Source: VRUE01 sp963796705 (GTDB lineage: Bacteria; Actinomycetota; Thermoleophilia; Solirubrobacterales; 70-9). From it: DNA of 64,000 bases. The notes under the pieces were generated by a model. That model worked only from the letters and a program-made list of their open reading frames with translations. It had not been told where the DNA came from and ran no database searches. Where the stretch lies: the NCBI GenBank assembly GCA_963796705.1, contig CAWCMK010000002.1, positions 186,001 through 250,000 of the forward strand, read 5' to 3'. The translations under genes and the position numbers were made by a program. This document shows, one piece after another, positions 1 through 9,019 of the stretch; the stretch's first letter is position 1; each line of letters starts with the position of its first letter.

Positions 1-1028
1 ACGTCAGACTCGACTGGACGACGACTTTCTACGCGACGGAGACGGACCCCGAAAACCCCTCCGAACCGTCTCCCTGCTCAAACGGCATCGCCTTTCAGCA
101 GGTGACCACACCGCCGGCGCCGCCGGAATTCACCCACACAGTGCCGGCCTCTCCGGGCGCCGACACCCTCCCCCACCTGTTCGGTGGCGCCGCGGCGGGC
201 TCCACGGTTTCGATCTTCGCCAACGCGAGCTGCTCCGGGTCACCGGTCGCAACCGGGACGGCGGCCGTCTTCACCGAAGGCGGGATTCAGGTCGCGGTCG
301 GGGCCAACACGACGACCACCTTCGACGCGACGGCGACCCTTGCCGGTCTCGTCTCGGCCTGTTCGACCTCTTCGATCACCTACGAAGAGGTCGAACAGGG
401 CCCGCCGGGCGAAGAACCGCCCCCCGGCGGAGAAGAAGGGCCTTCCTCAGGAGAACCGCCGTTCAATCCACCCGGCAGCCCACCGCCCCCAAGGCTGCGG
501 ACGGCGCCGCAGGGAATTGCCAATGACAACACCCCGACGGTGACGGGGAATGCCCCCGGGGCCGTAGGTGTCGAGATCTTCGGGAGCGCCGGCTGCAAGG
601 GGTCCGCGATCGTCTCGGGATCGGTTGCACAGCTGAGCCAGGGATTCCCGGTCCGCGTGGTCGAAAACGCGACCCAGGACTTCTACGGTTTGGCGATCGA
701 TGGCGGCGGTGATCGCTCCGCCTGTACCAAGAACCCCGTCGTCTACGTCGAGGACTCGACGCCACCCCACACCGTATTCACGAGCGGTCCGGGATCCAAG
801 ACCCGCAGGCGCACCGTTCGGTTCACCTTCCGCGACACCACCGAAGATCCGTCGACTACGTTCCGCTGTCGTTTGGATCACCGCGCCTGGCATTCATGTC
901 GGTCGCCACTGCTACTCCGTCACCTCGGTCACCGTCATCACACCGTGGCCATCAGCGGGACCGATGCGGCCGGCAACGTCCAGGCGCGGGCCGCGAAGCG
1001 CTCCTTCCGGGTCATTCGACACCACTAG
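1..1028 (+). CDS. C-terminal part of a secreted Ig-like repeat protein (5' end outside window)
   Basis: The reading frame is open from the first bases, so the gene starts upstream and only about 341 residues are seen; an internal GTG at 102 is not needed as a start. The visible part holds Ala/Thr/Gly-rich beta-type modules with paired cysteines (ASCSGSPV and AGCKGSAIV), joined by a Pro/Gly/Glu-rich linker. It ends with FRCRLDHRAWHSC...SPLLL...H.VAISGTDAAGN, a module common in large extracellular proteins of Thermoleophilia. The repeated AxCxGS layout points to two or more Ig-like domains on the cell surface or secreted. There is no LPXTG motif or C-terminal membrane helix, so anchoring is unknown. 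The function cannot be named. The next 177 bases hold no gene before the IS256 relic. Confidence 0.7.
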   Translation, partial: VRLDWTTTFYATETDPENPSEPSPCSNGIAFQQVTTPPAPPEFTHTVPASPGADTLPHLFGGAAAGSTVSIFANASCSGSPVATGTAAVFTEGGIQVAVGANTTTTFDATATLAGLVSACSTSSITYEEVEQGPPGEEPPPGGEEGPSSGEPPFNPPGSPPPPRLRTAPQGIANDNTPTVTGNAPGAVGVEIFGSAGCKGSAIVSGSVAQLSQGFPVRVVENATQDFYGLAIDGGGDRSACTKNPVVYVEDSTPPHTVFTSGPGSKTRRRTVRFTFRDTTEDPSTTFRCRLDHRAWHSCRSPLLLRHLGHRHHTVAISGTDAAGNVQARAAKRSFRVIRHH

Positions 1029-1205
1029 CGTCGCTGCTGCGCCGGCCCTTGGTTGAGGGGCGGCATTTCTCGGACACATTCGGTTGTTGCCGGTGTGACC
1101 ATATTTCTCCCTCGTGCAGTTATCGTTTCGACGGGCGCTCGGTACCGTGCGCATCGGCGACGAAAGAGTCAAGTAGCGATTAGTGGCGTAACACCCGTTG
1201 GTATC

Positions 1206-2570
1206 TCACGCAGCTTCCAGTGTTGGCACCTCCTTTGGACCCTCATCGCCCTGGTCCTCGAGGACCAGGGCGATCGACCCCGGCGAGAAGTAGCGGCGGG
1301 CAACCAGCCACTCGTCGTTTTGCTCGATCAAAAGGGCGCCGGCAGTCGGATGGCGGAAGCGTCGTTGGGGAAGATGCCGACGACGTCGGATCTGCGCCCG
1401 ACCTCGCGGTTTACCCGCTCCAGGGGATTGGTCGATCGTAAATTCGGGCAGTGAGGCTGGGGGAAGCGGTAGAAGGCGTGCAGGTCCTCCTCGGCTTCCT
1501 CCGGGAGCTCAGCGACCTTGGGGACGCTGCTGCGAAAGCGCTCCAACACCGTCCCGAAGCCCTCGCGGGCAACCTCGGCGTCGGGGCGTCGAAGATCTCG
1601 CGCAGGGCGGCGGAGACCAGCCCGCGCTCATCGCGAGGCAGTGGCCGTGCATGTTTCGCACGAAGTACACCCTGCAGCGCTCCAGGGGCAGGCGAGGACC
1701 CGCTCGATCGCCGCCTTCAGGCCCTGGTGCTCGGCGGAGATCGCCAGGCGCACGCCGGAGAGGCCGCGGGCCACCAATTCGCGCAGTAAGGACACCCAGA
1801 AGGCCTCCGTCTCGGTCTCACCGATGTCGATGCCGACCACCTCCCGGCAGCCGCTCTCGTGCACCGCGCAGGCGATCACAAGCGCCTTGGAGCGCACCGA
1901 GCCGCGGTCTCTGACTTGAGATGCTTGGCGTCTGATGCATATCCGGTTGGCTCAGGCTGGGCGCTTGAGGCCGGGATCCTCACTGCCGGCTCAGAGTCGC
2001 GAAGATCGATTCAGCCGACTCTCTCGCACCACGATGAGCCTCATAGACGGCTACGACGGCGGCGCCTGTCCAGCGGGCTCACAGAACGCGAACCGGAGTG
2101 AACCGGATACGCATCTGGCGTCTAGCCAGAGGTAGGGAAGGCGCCTTCCAGCGGGCGGTTGCGGAAGGCCTCGACCCGCTCGTCCAGTTCGCGCAGAGCG
2201 CCGATACCCGGTCCTTGCTCATCGAGGAGATGCCCAGCTGCTCGACCAGGCGGTCGACCTTGCGCCTGCTCGCAGGGGCGGCCGGGCTCCAGGAAGCTCG
2301 GGAATTAGGCGGCGCTGGAGCGCTTGCGCGCCAGCGCCAGCTCGATCTCCCCGACCCTGGTCTCCCACAGGCGCTCCCGGTAGCCGTTGCGATGGGTGGC
2401 GCGATCGGCGGTTCGCTCTCCCCGCCCGGCACCTATCTCCCCGCCGATCTCGGCCTCCATCAGCTGGGGGGGCCACCAGCGCCACCGCCTCACGCAGGGA
2501 GTCGGCGTGCTCGGTGATCAGGGTCATTGGCGAGGACCTCGGGGTTCGTCATGCTCTGCCGATCGGCCAT
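1206..2570 (-). pseudogene. Decayed IS256-family (mutator-type) transposase
   Basis: Read on the minus strand, consecutive pieces of one IS256-family transposase are spread over several frames. They run from the start (MTNPEVLANDPDHRA, 2550-2552) through LMEAEIGGEIGAGRGERTA and KVDRLVEQLGISSMSKDRVS to SKALVIA.AVHESG, VVGIDIGETETEAFW, RSTNPLERVN and GRRSDVVGIFPNDA, ending in GSIALVLEDQGDEGPKEV with a stop at 1206-1208. Frameshifts near 2490, 2305 and 2110, plus about 190 foreign bases near 1917-2100, destroy the gene. DDE-type IS256 proteins are about 400 residues and most of that length is recognisable, so this was once a full copy. Terminal inverted repeats were not identified. It cannot make active transposase. 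Confidence 0.9.
1928..2121. repeat. About 190-bp segment bounded by imperfect 21-bp inverted repeats, inside the IS256 relic
   Basis: GCGTCTGATGCATATCCGGTT at 1928-1948 and the reverse complement of 2101-2121 (ACGCCAGATGCGTATCCGGTT) match at 17 of 21 positions. Between them lies sequence that does not belong to an IS256 transposase, since the coding sense resumes on both sides. The right arm is itself ancestral transposase sequence, so this may be an inverted rearrangement rather than a separate mobile element. Confidence 0.35.
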
Positions 2571-2985
2571 CGTGGTGTTCCTTTCGTCGATTGGGTGCGA
2601 GTCCAAGGCCGCCGGACGCTGCAGGGGATCGCTTTCGTCAGGGGGCTGCCTGGGCCCTGGCGAGGATGCGCCGCGGCCGCTCGTCGGCCTCGTCGAACCC
2701 GGCACGTCCACCGTGGTCATCACTGCCCGGATTCCCAAATCGTGGTCCCGTAATCACTCTGTTGAAGGACTGCCCTTGCGCAAGCGCGCCGAGTCTCGTT
2801 GGGATGCGGGCGTCAGCCGAATGGCCGGCAATCCGACAACCGACCCCGTCGATCCCGATAGGCCAGAGGCTCGGATTCAGTCAGGACCAATTTCGCGCTG
2901 GCCGATCTGTGTGCCAACCGGTCGATCATGATTCGGCTTGCGGGGCTCCGAGGCAACGGCCGCCAGCTCGGATAGAACTCTGTTG
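2571..2985. other. Gene-poor stretch between the IS256 relic and the prepilin peptidase
   Basis: About 415 bases. Several short frames exist but none has family-like sequence or a ribosome binding site. The part next to 2570 probably belongs to the old IS end. I see no tRNA, strong hairpin or repeat here. Confidence 0.5.
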
Positions 2986-3735
2986 ATGACGGGCCTCCTC
3001 GGGATCTTCGCCTTCCTCGCCGGGGCGGTTGCGGGAAGCTATGCCACCGCGGTCGCCTACCGGGTCCCTCGCGGACTCTCAACTGTGCTGCGACGCTCGG
3101 TCTGTCCCGCCTGCGGCGCTCCGATCGCCCCCTATGACAACGTCCCCCTTCTGGGATGGGTGTTGCTGCGGGGCAGGGCGCGGTGTTGCGGCGCCCGCAT
3201 CTCAGCGCGTTATCCCATCACGGAGCTCACGGTCGCTCTTCTGTTTGTGGCAACCGTGCTCATCTATCGCCACGATCCGGCCGGGGCCGTGATCGGAATG
3301 GTCTTTGTGACGATGCTCGCGGCGATCACTCTCAGCGATCTCGAGAAGCGGCTGATACCGAACCGGATCCTGGCCAGCGGGGCGATCATCTGTCTTGCGA
3401 TTGCCGTTCCGACCGATCCCAGCAGCCTGCCCGAGCGTGCAATCGCCGCGGTCGCCGCGGGGGGTGTGATGTTCGCAGTCGTGCTCGCCTACCCGGCCGG
3501 CATGGGGCTTGGCGACGTCAAGCTGGTCGCGACGATGGGATTGTTCCTTGGCCGGGCGGTCGCGCCGGCCGTGCTTATCGCCCTGCTCGCCGGAACCCTC
3601 GTCGGAGTGGCGCTGATCGTCCGACACGGAAGCGAGGCCCGCAAGATGGCGATCCCCTTCGGACCCTTCCTCGCCTTCGGCGGAGTGCTGGCGTTGCTGG
3701 TCGGCGACCAGCTGATTGATCTTTACCTGGGCTGA
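2986..3735 (+). CDS. pilD: Prepilin peptidase, A24 family
   Basis: A membrane aspartic protease that cleaves, and in many species N-methylates, type IV prepilins at the cytoplasmic face. The 249 residues (ATG 2986; a TTG at 2938 would add 16) show about seven hydrophobic segments. The N-terminal cytoplasmic loop has CPACGAPIAPYDNVPLLGW. Both catalytic aspartate motifs are present: TLSDLEKRLIPN and GMGLGDVKL (the GxGD signature). The second zinc-type cysteine pair, usually CxxC, reads RCCGARIS, so spacing is lost. The gene is convergent with the pilus assembly operon and overlaps its last gene by 13 bases. The three prepilin-like proteins at 7385-11045 are the likely substrates. Confidence 0.93.
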   Translation: MTGLLGIFAFLAGAVAGSYATAVAYRVPRGLSTVLRRSVCPACGAPIAPYDNVPLLGWVLLRGRARCCGARISARYPITELTVALLFVATVLIYRHDPAGAVIGMVFVTMLAAITLSDLEKRLIPNRILASGAIICLAIAVPTDPSSLPERAIAAVAAGGVMFAVVLAYPAGMGLGDVKLVATMGLFLGRAVAPAVLIALLAGTLVGVALIVRHGSEARKMAIPFGPFLAFGGVLALLVGDQLIDLYLG

Positions 3736-4655
3736 CGAACAATGGTCCGCATCGCAACCTGGGCCTGGGGCCGAGGGGCCGGAGATCGCTTGTTCGAGCG
3801 ACCGGGCTTACCGAGCGGGGCACGGTTGAGTTTGTTCGTTTCGACGAGGCTGATCTTCAGCAGTTCGACCCGAAAGATCCGTTGGTTGCCACCGTAGGAA
3901 ATGGTCTCGGGGACGCCCGGTTCGAGGGCGAGCATCTCACAGGCTTCCCCGCCAAGCACGCATATCGCGTCGCCGAAAACGGTCGTCACATTGGAGGAGA
4001 CGAGCATCAGGGCCTTCTTGCGGTCGCTGCTTGGGCCGATGAAGATCAGGGCCGGGGTGTTGTGGCCGGGGAGCATCGTCAGCTCAGGCTGGTTTCTGAG
4101 GACCGTCGGCTTGGCCTTGCTGGGCTTGCCGTTTGAGGAGACCGGGACGATGCGGACGTCGATCTCCCAGGAGAAGTACTTGAGTTCGTGGGTGACGGTA
4201 TGAGTTCCGCCTTCCGAGGTCGACGGGGGGCCGCCGGCTCCGCTGGGCCCGCTGCCTTCTTCGCTCGGGACCGTTGAGGGCGTTTCTTCTGATGGCACCG
4301 CACCTTCTGCTTCCGCGTTGGCGAACTGCTGCTTGAAGGGGTCCTTCGCCCGCAGGCCGTTGAGGCGCTTTCGGTAATCGCGCAGGCCCGGGAGGCTCTT
4401 CGCGACGACGATTCGGGATCCGCTGCTGGACGCATTGGCGGCCCCTGTCGCGGGGGTGGCAGGGGCGGCCGTCGGCTGGGACGATTCACTGAGCGCCACC
4501 GGCACGGCGACGATCGCAACCACGAGGACGATGACCAGCGGCAGCAGGTGTCGTTCGTCGAGCTCATGGTAGATCTCCGAGAGGAAATCGGGAACTCTGA
4601 GTTCCGGCATCCTCGTCGGGAGCTTGATCTCGGGGCCTTTTTTGAGGAAGTTCAT
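3723..4655 (-). CDS. Type IV pilus assembly protein, PilP-like
   Basis: Last gene of the minus-strand pilus operon; its start overlaps the pilO stop by 4 bases. The 310 residues have a cytoplasmic N-terminus (about 1-36), one membrane helix (about 38-55, LLPLVIVLVVAIVAVPVAL), an Ala/Ser/Pro/Glu-rich linker, and a C-terminal beta-type domain containing CVLGGEACEMLALEPG and RIFRVELLKISLVE. Position after PilO and the layout of a linker followed by a beta domain resemble PilP, the inner-membrane partner that links PilN/PilO to the secretin in Gram-negative bacteria. There is no lipobox, which classical PilP has. In an organism of this type the domain may act as a periplasm-facing or wall-facing brace. 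The family call is by context and shape only. Confidence 0.6.
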   Translation of the reverse strand: MNFLKKGPEIKLPTRMPELRVPDFLSEIYHELDERHLLPLVIVLVVAIVAVPVALSESSQPTAAPATPATGAANASSSGSRIVVAKSLPGLRDYRKRLNGLRAKDPFKQQFANAEAEGAVPSEETPSTVPSEEGSGPSGAGGPPSTSEGGTHTVTHELKYFSWEIDVRIVPVSSNGKPSKAKPTVLRNQPELTMLPGHNTPALIFIGPSSDRKKALMLVSSNVTTVFGDAICVLGGEACEMLALEPGVPETISYGGNQRIFRVELLKISLVETNKLNRAPLGKPGRSNKRSPAPRPQAQVAMRTIVRQPR

Positions 4656-5431
4656 CGGGGTTCGCTGACGCTGGCCGAGGGTGTGCCGGAGGTCGTTTCC
4701 GCTGTTCCCGCTGATGCTTCAGCTTCTGTCGGGCTCGATTCACTGGCGCCCGCCGTGAGCGCCTGGCCGGGGGGCAGTACGTATGTCGTCACAGAGAAAC
4801 TCGCCTGCAGAAATGGAAATTCAGCCTTACTTTCCTGGAGGGAGAAGCCGTTGATGGTCATCAGGCGGCCGTTCACCTTGACGTTGCTGTCCTTGGTCTT
4901 GACCAGCGAGTCGATGCCCTTGATGAAATCGGCGATGTGAAAGAAGTTGCCGGTGAAGATCAGGTTGTAGGGCATCACCGCGAGGCCGGCGCTGCCGACG
5001 GTCGCCCCCAGCGGAAGCAGCGCCGCTTCGGCCTCGGTGGCGTTCGTCGGTGCTTCGCTCGGGGCGGTGCTCGTTTCGGGGCTGCTCGTCCCTTCGGCGG
5101 TGCCGAGTTCGATCGAGTCGAAGCTGTTCCCCGATACCTGTGAGACGGTGTTCATCTGGACCAAGAGTGAGGCAGTTTCATCGCCTGCTGGGACCGCCTT
5201 GCCGAGAACAACAAGCTGGCGGTAATTTCGGGGGAACTGGCGCTTTGCCTTTTCCGCCGCCGCCACTTCGCTCTGTGACTGGACCAGCGTCGAGCGCAGG
5301 CCTTCCGCCCGGGTGCTGAGTTCGTCGGCTTCCTTGCGCTTGGGGCTCAGCAGCAGCATCCAGAAGGCCACAGCCGCGGCGACAACCACGAGAATTGCGA
5401 CGAGCGTGCGTGTCGAGTTCTCGACCTTCAT
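4652..5431 (-). CDS. pilO: Type IV pilus inner-membrane component PilO
   Basis: 259 residues: a short cytoplasmic tail, one membrane helix at about 10-28 (LVAILVVVAAAVAFWMLLL), a coiled coil (about 30-65, KEADELSTRAEGLRSTLVQSQ) and a ferredoxin-like C-terminal domain ending in a Ser/Glu/Ala-rich tail. YNLIFTGNFFHIADFIKGID in the middle is characteristic of PilO. PilO pairs with PilN to form the alignment complex that couples the cytoplasmic PilM ring to the outer parts of the pilus machine. The gene follows pilN after 2 bases and overlaps the next gene by 4, so translation is probably coupled. Confidence 0.88.
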   Translation of the reverse strand: MKVENSTRTLVAILVVVAAAVAFWMLLLSPKRKEADELSTRAEGLRSTLVQSQSEVAAAEKAKRQFPRNYRQLVVLGKAVPAGDETASLLVQMNTVSQVSGNSFDSIELGTAEGTSSPETSTAPSEAPTNATEAEAALLPLGATVGSAGLAVMPYNLIFTGNFFHIADFIKGIDSLVKTKDSNVKVNGRLMTINGFSLQESKAEFPFLQASFSVTTYVLPPGQALTAGASESSPTEAEASAGTAETTSGTPSASVSEPR

Positions 5432-5433
5432 GC

Positions 5434-6198
5434 TCAGCCGCCTTCCCCTGAGGAGGGGCTCGCTTCGGAGGACGATTCCGTGCTTGATTCGCTTTCTTCG
5501 GGGGCGGCTGATTCTTCGGTGCCGCTGGTTGTGGGGACGGGCGCCGCGTCGAAGGCGACCACGATCTGAAATTCGGGAATCCAGGGTCGGGTCTGACAGT
5601 TGCCCCCCGAGGCACTCGCCGATCCGGATTCGCCCCCGCCTTCGCCTTCGGGGAGTTTCGAGTACTGCATCGCGACCCGGGTGGCTCCGTCGATGTTCTT
5701 GAGCGCTGAGACGAATCCGGCCACCGCGTCCTGACTCGTGCTGCAGCCGATGATTTCCAGGGCCGGGCCGGCGACTCCCTGCCGCAGGGCGATGCTCGAT
5801 GAACCGTTGACGGATACGTTCGGGGCGTCCGTGCCGGTCATGTTCGTCAGCCAGACGTCCCGCGGCATGATCAGGGCCAGTTCCCGCATCACCCGTTCCC
5901 AGTCAAAGCGGCTGTCGGCGAGTTCTGTAACGGTGGCGACGCGCTCGTCGCGGACGCCTTCCAACTGTGTGTAGGCGGCGAGCCTTGAGACCCGGGCTTT
6001 CGCGGTCGCATTTTCGGCGGTGAGTTCCGCGACTTCGGATTTGTTGCTGGAGATCTCGTTTTCGGCCGAGACCAACAGCGTGATGCCGCCGAGCAGCAGC
6101 ACTAGTGCTCCAACGATCACGTAGGCAAGCGGCCCACCGCGTTTCGGGGCACCACGACCGCGCCGCTCATCCGTCGGGATCAGGTTTATCGGCCGCAT
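5434..6198 (-). CDS. pilN: Type IV pilus assembly protein PilN
   Basis: 254 residues. The N-terminus MRPINLIPTDERR carries the INL.P motif by which PilN binds PilM. It is followed by one membrane helix (about 24-46, LAYVIVGALVLLLGGITLLV), a coiled-coil stretch with SSNKSEVAELTAENA, and a ferredoxin-like domain with the conserved FDWERVMRELALIMP...WLTN. The C-terminus is Ser/Glu-rich and probably disordered. Three bases separate it from pilM upstream and two from pilO downstream, as in typical pilMNO operons. Confidence 0.92.
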   Translation of the reverse strand: MRPINLIPTDERRGRGAPKRGGPLAYVIVGALVLLLGGITLLVSAENEISSNKSEVAELTAENATAKARVSRLAAYTQLEGVRDERVATVTELADSRFDWERVMRELALIMPRDVWLTNMTGTDAPNVSVNGSSSIALRQGVAGPALEIIGCSTSQDAVAGFVSALKNIDGATRVAMQYSKLPEGEGGGESGSASASGGNCQTRPWIPEFQIVVAFDAAPVPTTSGTEESAAPEESESSTESSSEASPSSGEGG

Positions 6199-6201
6199 CG
6201 C

Positions 6202-7287
6202 TCAGCTCTCCAGGGCGAGGCCGTAGGACAGGGTCAGACGGGCGGCCGAGGCCACGTCGAACTCTCCCAGCGCTCGCGGGAGGCCGATCTGAACCGGAAG
6301 ATCGATCTGTTGCTCAAGCTGTTCGGAAAGGCCGGAGATTGAGCTTCCCGGGCCACTGAGAACGACCCGGTCGATCGGTACCGAGCCCTCCTGCGCCCCG
6401 TAGTAGTCGAGCGTCAGACGCAGCTCATCGCGCAAGGCGGAGAGCCCGGTCTCCAGCGCTTGGCGGGTTGCCGCGACGGTCGCCGGGTCACCGCCGATCG
6501 ACTCAAGCGGTTGGCTGAGCCCGACGTGGTCGAGCCACATCTGGGCATGTTCAGGGGTGAGCCCCATCTCCGCCGAGAGGCTCGCGGCGATCGTCTCCAT
6601 GCCGGCGGGGGCAACGCGCGTAAAGAGGCACGAGCGCCCTCGGGCGACCGCCAGGTTGGTCGTGTCTCCGACGTTGCAGTAGAGCGCTGCGCCGCTGGAG
6701 GAAGGAGGGGGGTCCTGGCCGGCGTTTGGCTGAACCGTGAGGTCGCCGAGCGCGCGGATCATCCCGAAGGCGGAGAGATCGATGCCGACCGGCTGCAGCC
6801 CGGCCTTACGCAACGGGTCAAGCGAGGCCGCGATCATGTCGCGCCGGGCGGCGACGACCATCACGTCGATTTTCGGGCGCGAGTCGCTGTCTTGGGCCGG
6901 AGCGCCACCGATGACCCTGTGGTCAAGGACGGCCTGGTCAATCGGCATTGGGATCTGGTCCTGGGCCTGGAAGCGGATCGCGGCGTCGAGCTCCGCGGGG
7001 TCCTCGATCGCCGGCAGCCTCAGCGTTCGCACGACGACGCGCTGGTTCGCCAGGCCGAGGCGTACCTGCTTGGAGAGCTTGTGCTCGGAAAAGAGCGATT
7101 TCAGACCCTCGGTGAGCGCCTCGCCGTCGCGGACCTCGCCCTCGCGAAATGCGTCGGCTGCGAGCGGCCCAATCGCGGCAGCGGTCACCTGCGCGGAGCC
7201 ATTGGTCCGCACTTCGGTCGCGGCGACGCTACCGGCTTGGATCTCGAGCCCGACCAGGGCTTTGTGTTTTTTTCCGAGGATCTGCAT
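6202..7287 (-). CDS. pilM: Type IV pilus assembly protein PilM, actin-like ATPase
   Basis: 361 residues from ATG 7287 (MQILGKKHKALVGLEIQAGS); an upstream start at 7338 would add 17 poorly conserved residues. PilM is a cytoplasmic actin-fold protein that binds nucleotide and the PilN tail. Visible features are the phosphate-1-like GLEIQAGSVAATEV, RTLRLPAIEDPAELDAAIRF, the DV.VVAARRD segment, YCNVGDTTNLAVARG (phosphate-2-like) and VVLSGPGSSISGLSEQL (adenosine region). It follows the 544-residue prepilin-like gene after roughly 100 bases and leads directly into pilN. Confidence 0.93.
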   Translation of the reverse strand: MQILGKKHKALVGLEIQAGSVAATEVRTNGSAQVTAAAIGPLAADAFREGEVRDGEALTEGLKSLFSEHKLSKQVRLGLANQRVVVRTLRLPAIEDPAELDAAIRFQAQDQIPMPIDQAVLDHRVIGGAPAQDSDSRPKIDVMVVAARRDMIAASLDPLRKAGLQPVGIDLSAFGMIRALGDLTVQPNAGQDPPPSSSGAALYCNVGDTTNLAVARGRSCLFTRVAPAGMETIAASLSAEMGLTPEHAQMWLDHVGLSQPLESIGGDPATVAATRQALETGLSALRDELRLTLDYYGAQEGSVPIDRVVLSGPGSSISGLSEQLEQQIDLPVQIGLPRALGEFDVASAARLTLSYGLALES

Positions 7288-7384
7288 AGCTGGACGAATG
7301 ATGTATCGGCAGAATGGTGCGACTCCTAGAGCCCGCAAGGCTTGTTTCAGGTGCGGATCTGGCCCGCGGCTCTCACCACGACGA

Positions 7385-9019
7385 TCAGCCGGAGGTCTCG
7401 CGACCGATCACCCAGTCCGACTGGACCGGTTCGATGAAGCTCGGTGGCTCCATCGTTTTCAGGCGTTCGTCGTAGTTGTAGTTCTTCAGAAAGCCGGTTC
7501 CTCCCGAGGTGCCGACGGCGCCGCGATAGTTCTGGGCGATCGCACCGACGACGGTCAGCGTCCCCAGCGAGCTGCCGCAGTTGTAGTTGTCGACGATGAA
7601 CGAGTGGTTGATCGCGAGGATCGCCGCTTCCACCGTTACATTCTTCAGCGGTTCACTGACGTTTTCGCAGCGTTCTTCTGGAACGTATTCGCATTTTTTA
7701 GTTTTACCGCTGCCGGTGCAATGTTCGACATTGACGACCTTGAGCGGGTGGTAGATGCGGATGAAATTGTTGGCGATCAGGCCGAGCATCGCTTCTTCGC
7801 CGCTGTGGGTCAGGTTGCCATCGATGATGATGTCGTTGCCGGCGGCAATCGTCAGCGGCTTTGAAGAGGAGCCGTGCACGTAGACGTTGCCGCATTGGGA
7901 GGTGCTCTGGTATTCGTTGCGGAACGGAGAGTAGGAGCCGGTGCAGGTCACGTTTTCGACATAGATCACGCCGTTGGGGGGCAGGGCGCCGGAGTAGGCG
8001 ACGTTTTCGGTGCAGGTCGCACCTTTACCCACGGTCATCGTCGCACCGTTCAGGCAGATCCTGACCTGACCGGAGAACTTGAACGCGGGTTCGACGATCG
8101 TCGCGAGCTGCGAGTTGGTTTCCGGCGGCAGCAGTTCGGGTGCGTTGGCCTCTTCGGTCCCTTCGAACCTTTTTGAGTTGCCGCTGCAGGAGGAGCCGGA
8201 GTGGGGGATTTCATTGGTCGAGTACCACGCACGGGCCGGGCTCCCGTGAGGCGGCCCGCTGATCTCGATTGGGTCTCCGGCATTACGACCGAGCCGCGGT
8301 TCGCCGCAGATCGCGAAGGTGTCGTTGGTGTGCATCGGTCCGTGGATTTCATCGCCGCTGACGAAGGAGATCACGTCGCAGTATTCCCCGCCGGAGTTGG
8401 GGATGGGAGCTTCATAGCGACCCTGACGCATCTGTTTAGAGCACTGTGTGTAGGCGCCTTCGATGGTCGCCTGATTTCGGTAGGTGACCGGATCCGATGT
8501 CTCCAGCTGGGTGAAGTAGACGTAATCGAGGAAGCTGGCCGGCTTGAAGGTCGCGACTATCGAGGACTTCGCCTTGCCATCGAAGCCGGTCGAGCGGATC
8601 CGGAACGTCCCTTTCATCGGTTCAGTGGCCTGCAGCATGCTCGCCGTCGCGCTGGCGACCGTTGTCGGATCGCAACTCGCTTTTCCGGTTGCGGGTAGGA
8701 GTTCGATCGCGTATTCGGCGCCTGAGTTGCCGGAGAGCGTGCGTCGCTTTGTCGTTGACCCCTGCTGGTTGACCGGGCCCGAGACGTTGGTGCACTTCGC
8801 CCAGTAGCCGCTGTCGATGTGAAGGTGGAACGCGTATTCATTGATTCCAGCCTGGGCCGCGTTGTAGGCCTGTTTCTGTTCGAAGTCCCGCAGCCCGGAG
8901 TGCGTGTCACCCATCACCGCGGCGACCGCGACAGCGGTCATCAGGGCGATGATCGAGAGGCCGATCACCGTCGCGATCATCGTGAAACCCTCCTCTGCAC
9001 GAGCGCGTTTCATTGACAT
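7385..9019 (-). CDS. Large prepilin-like protein (PilX-like position)
   Basis: 544 residues. The N-terminus MSMKRARAEEGFTMIATVIGLS followed by a 20-residue hydrophobic helix is a class III (prepilin) signal with cleavage expected after EEG. The residue at mature position +5 is Ala rather than the usual Glu. The long exported part is cysteine-rich and ends with RLKTMEPPSFIEPVQSDWVIG. No catalytic motif was recognised. Size and position after pilV/pilW-like genes suggest a minor pilin or tip protein. Its ATG overlaps the previous stop by 10 bases. If it lacks Glu+5 it may be processed but not built into the fibre in the usual way, as in PilX/GspK-type tip subunits. Confidence 0.65.
   Translation of the reverse strand: MSMKRARAEEGFTMIATVIGLSIIALMTAVAVAAVMGDTHSGLRDFEQKQAYNAAQAGINEYAFHLHIDSGYWAKCTNVSGPVNQQGSTTKRRTLSGNSGAEYAIELLPATGKASCDPTTVASATASMLQATEPMKGTFRIRSTGFDGKAKSSIVATFKPASFLDYVYFTQLETSDPVTYRNQATIEGAYTQCSKQMRQGRYEAPIPNSGGEYCDVISFVSGDEIHGPMHTNDTFAICGEPRLGRNAGDPIEISGPPHGSPARAWYSTNEIPHSGSSCSGNSKRFEGTEEANAPELLPPETNSQLATIVEPAFKFSGQVRICLNGATMTVGKGATCTENVAYSGALPPNGVIYVENVTCTGSYSPFRNEYQSTSQCGNVYVHGSSSKPLTIAAGNDIIIDGNLTHSGEEAMLGLIANNFIRIYHPLKVVNVEHCTGSGKTKKCEYVPEERCENVSEPLKNVTVEAAILAINHSFIVDNYNCGSSLGTLTVVGAIAQNYRGAVGTSGGTGFLKNYNYDERLKTMEPPSFIEPVQSDWVIGRETSG

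Noticed and set aside
1253..1270. Perfect palindrome CTGGTCCTCGAGGACCAG as an operator
   Set aside because: It falls in the C-terminal coding part of the IS256 relic (LVLEDQG) and is explained by that conserved protein sequence.
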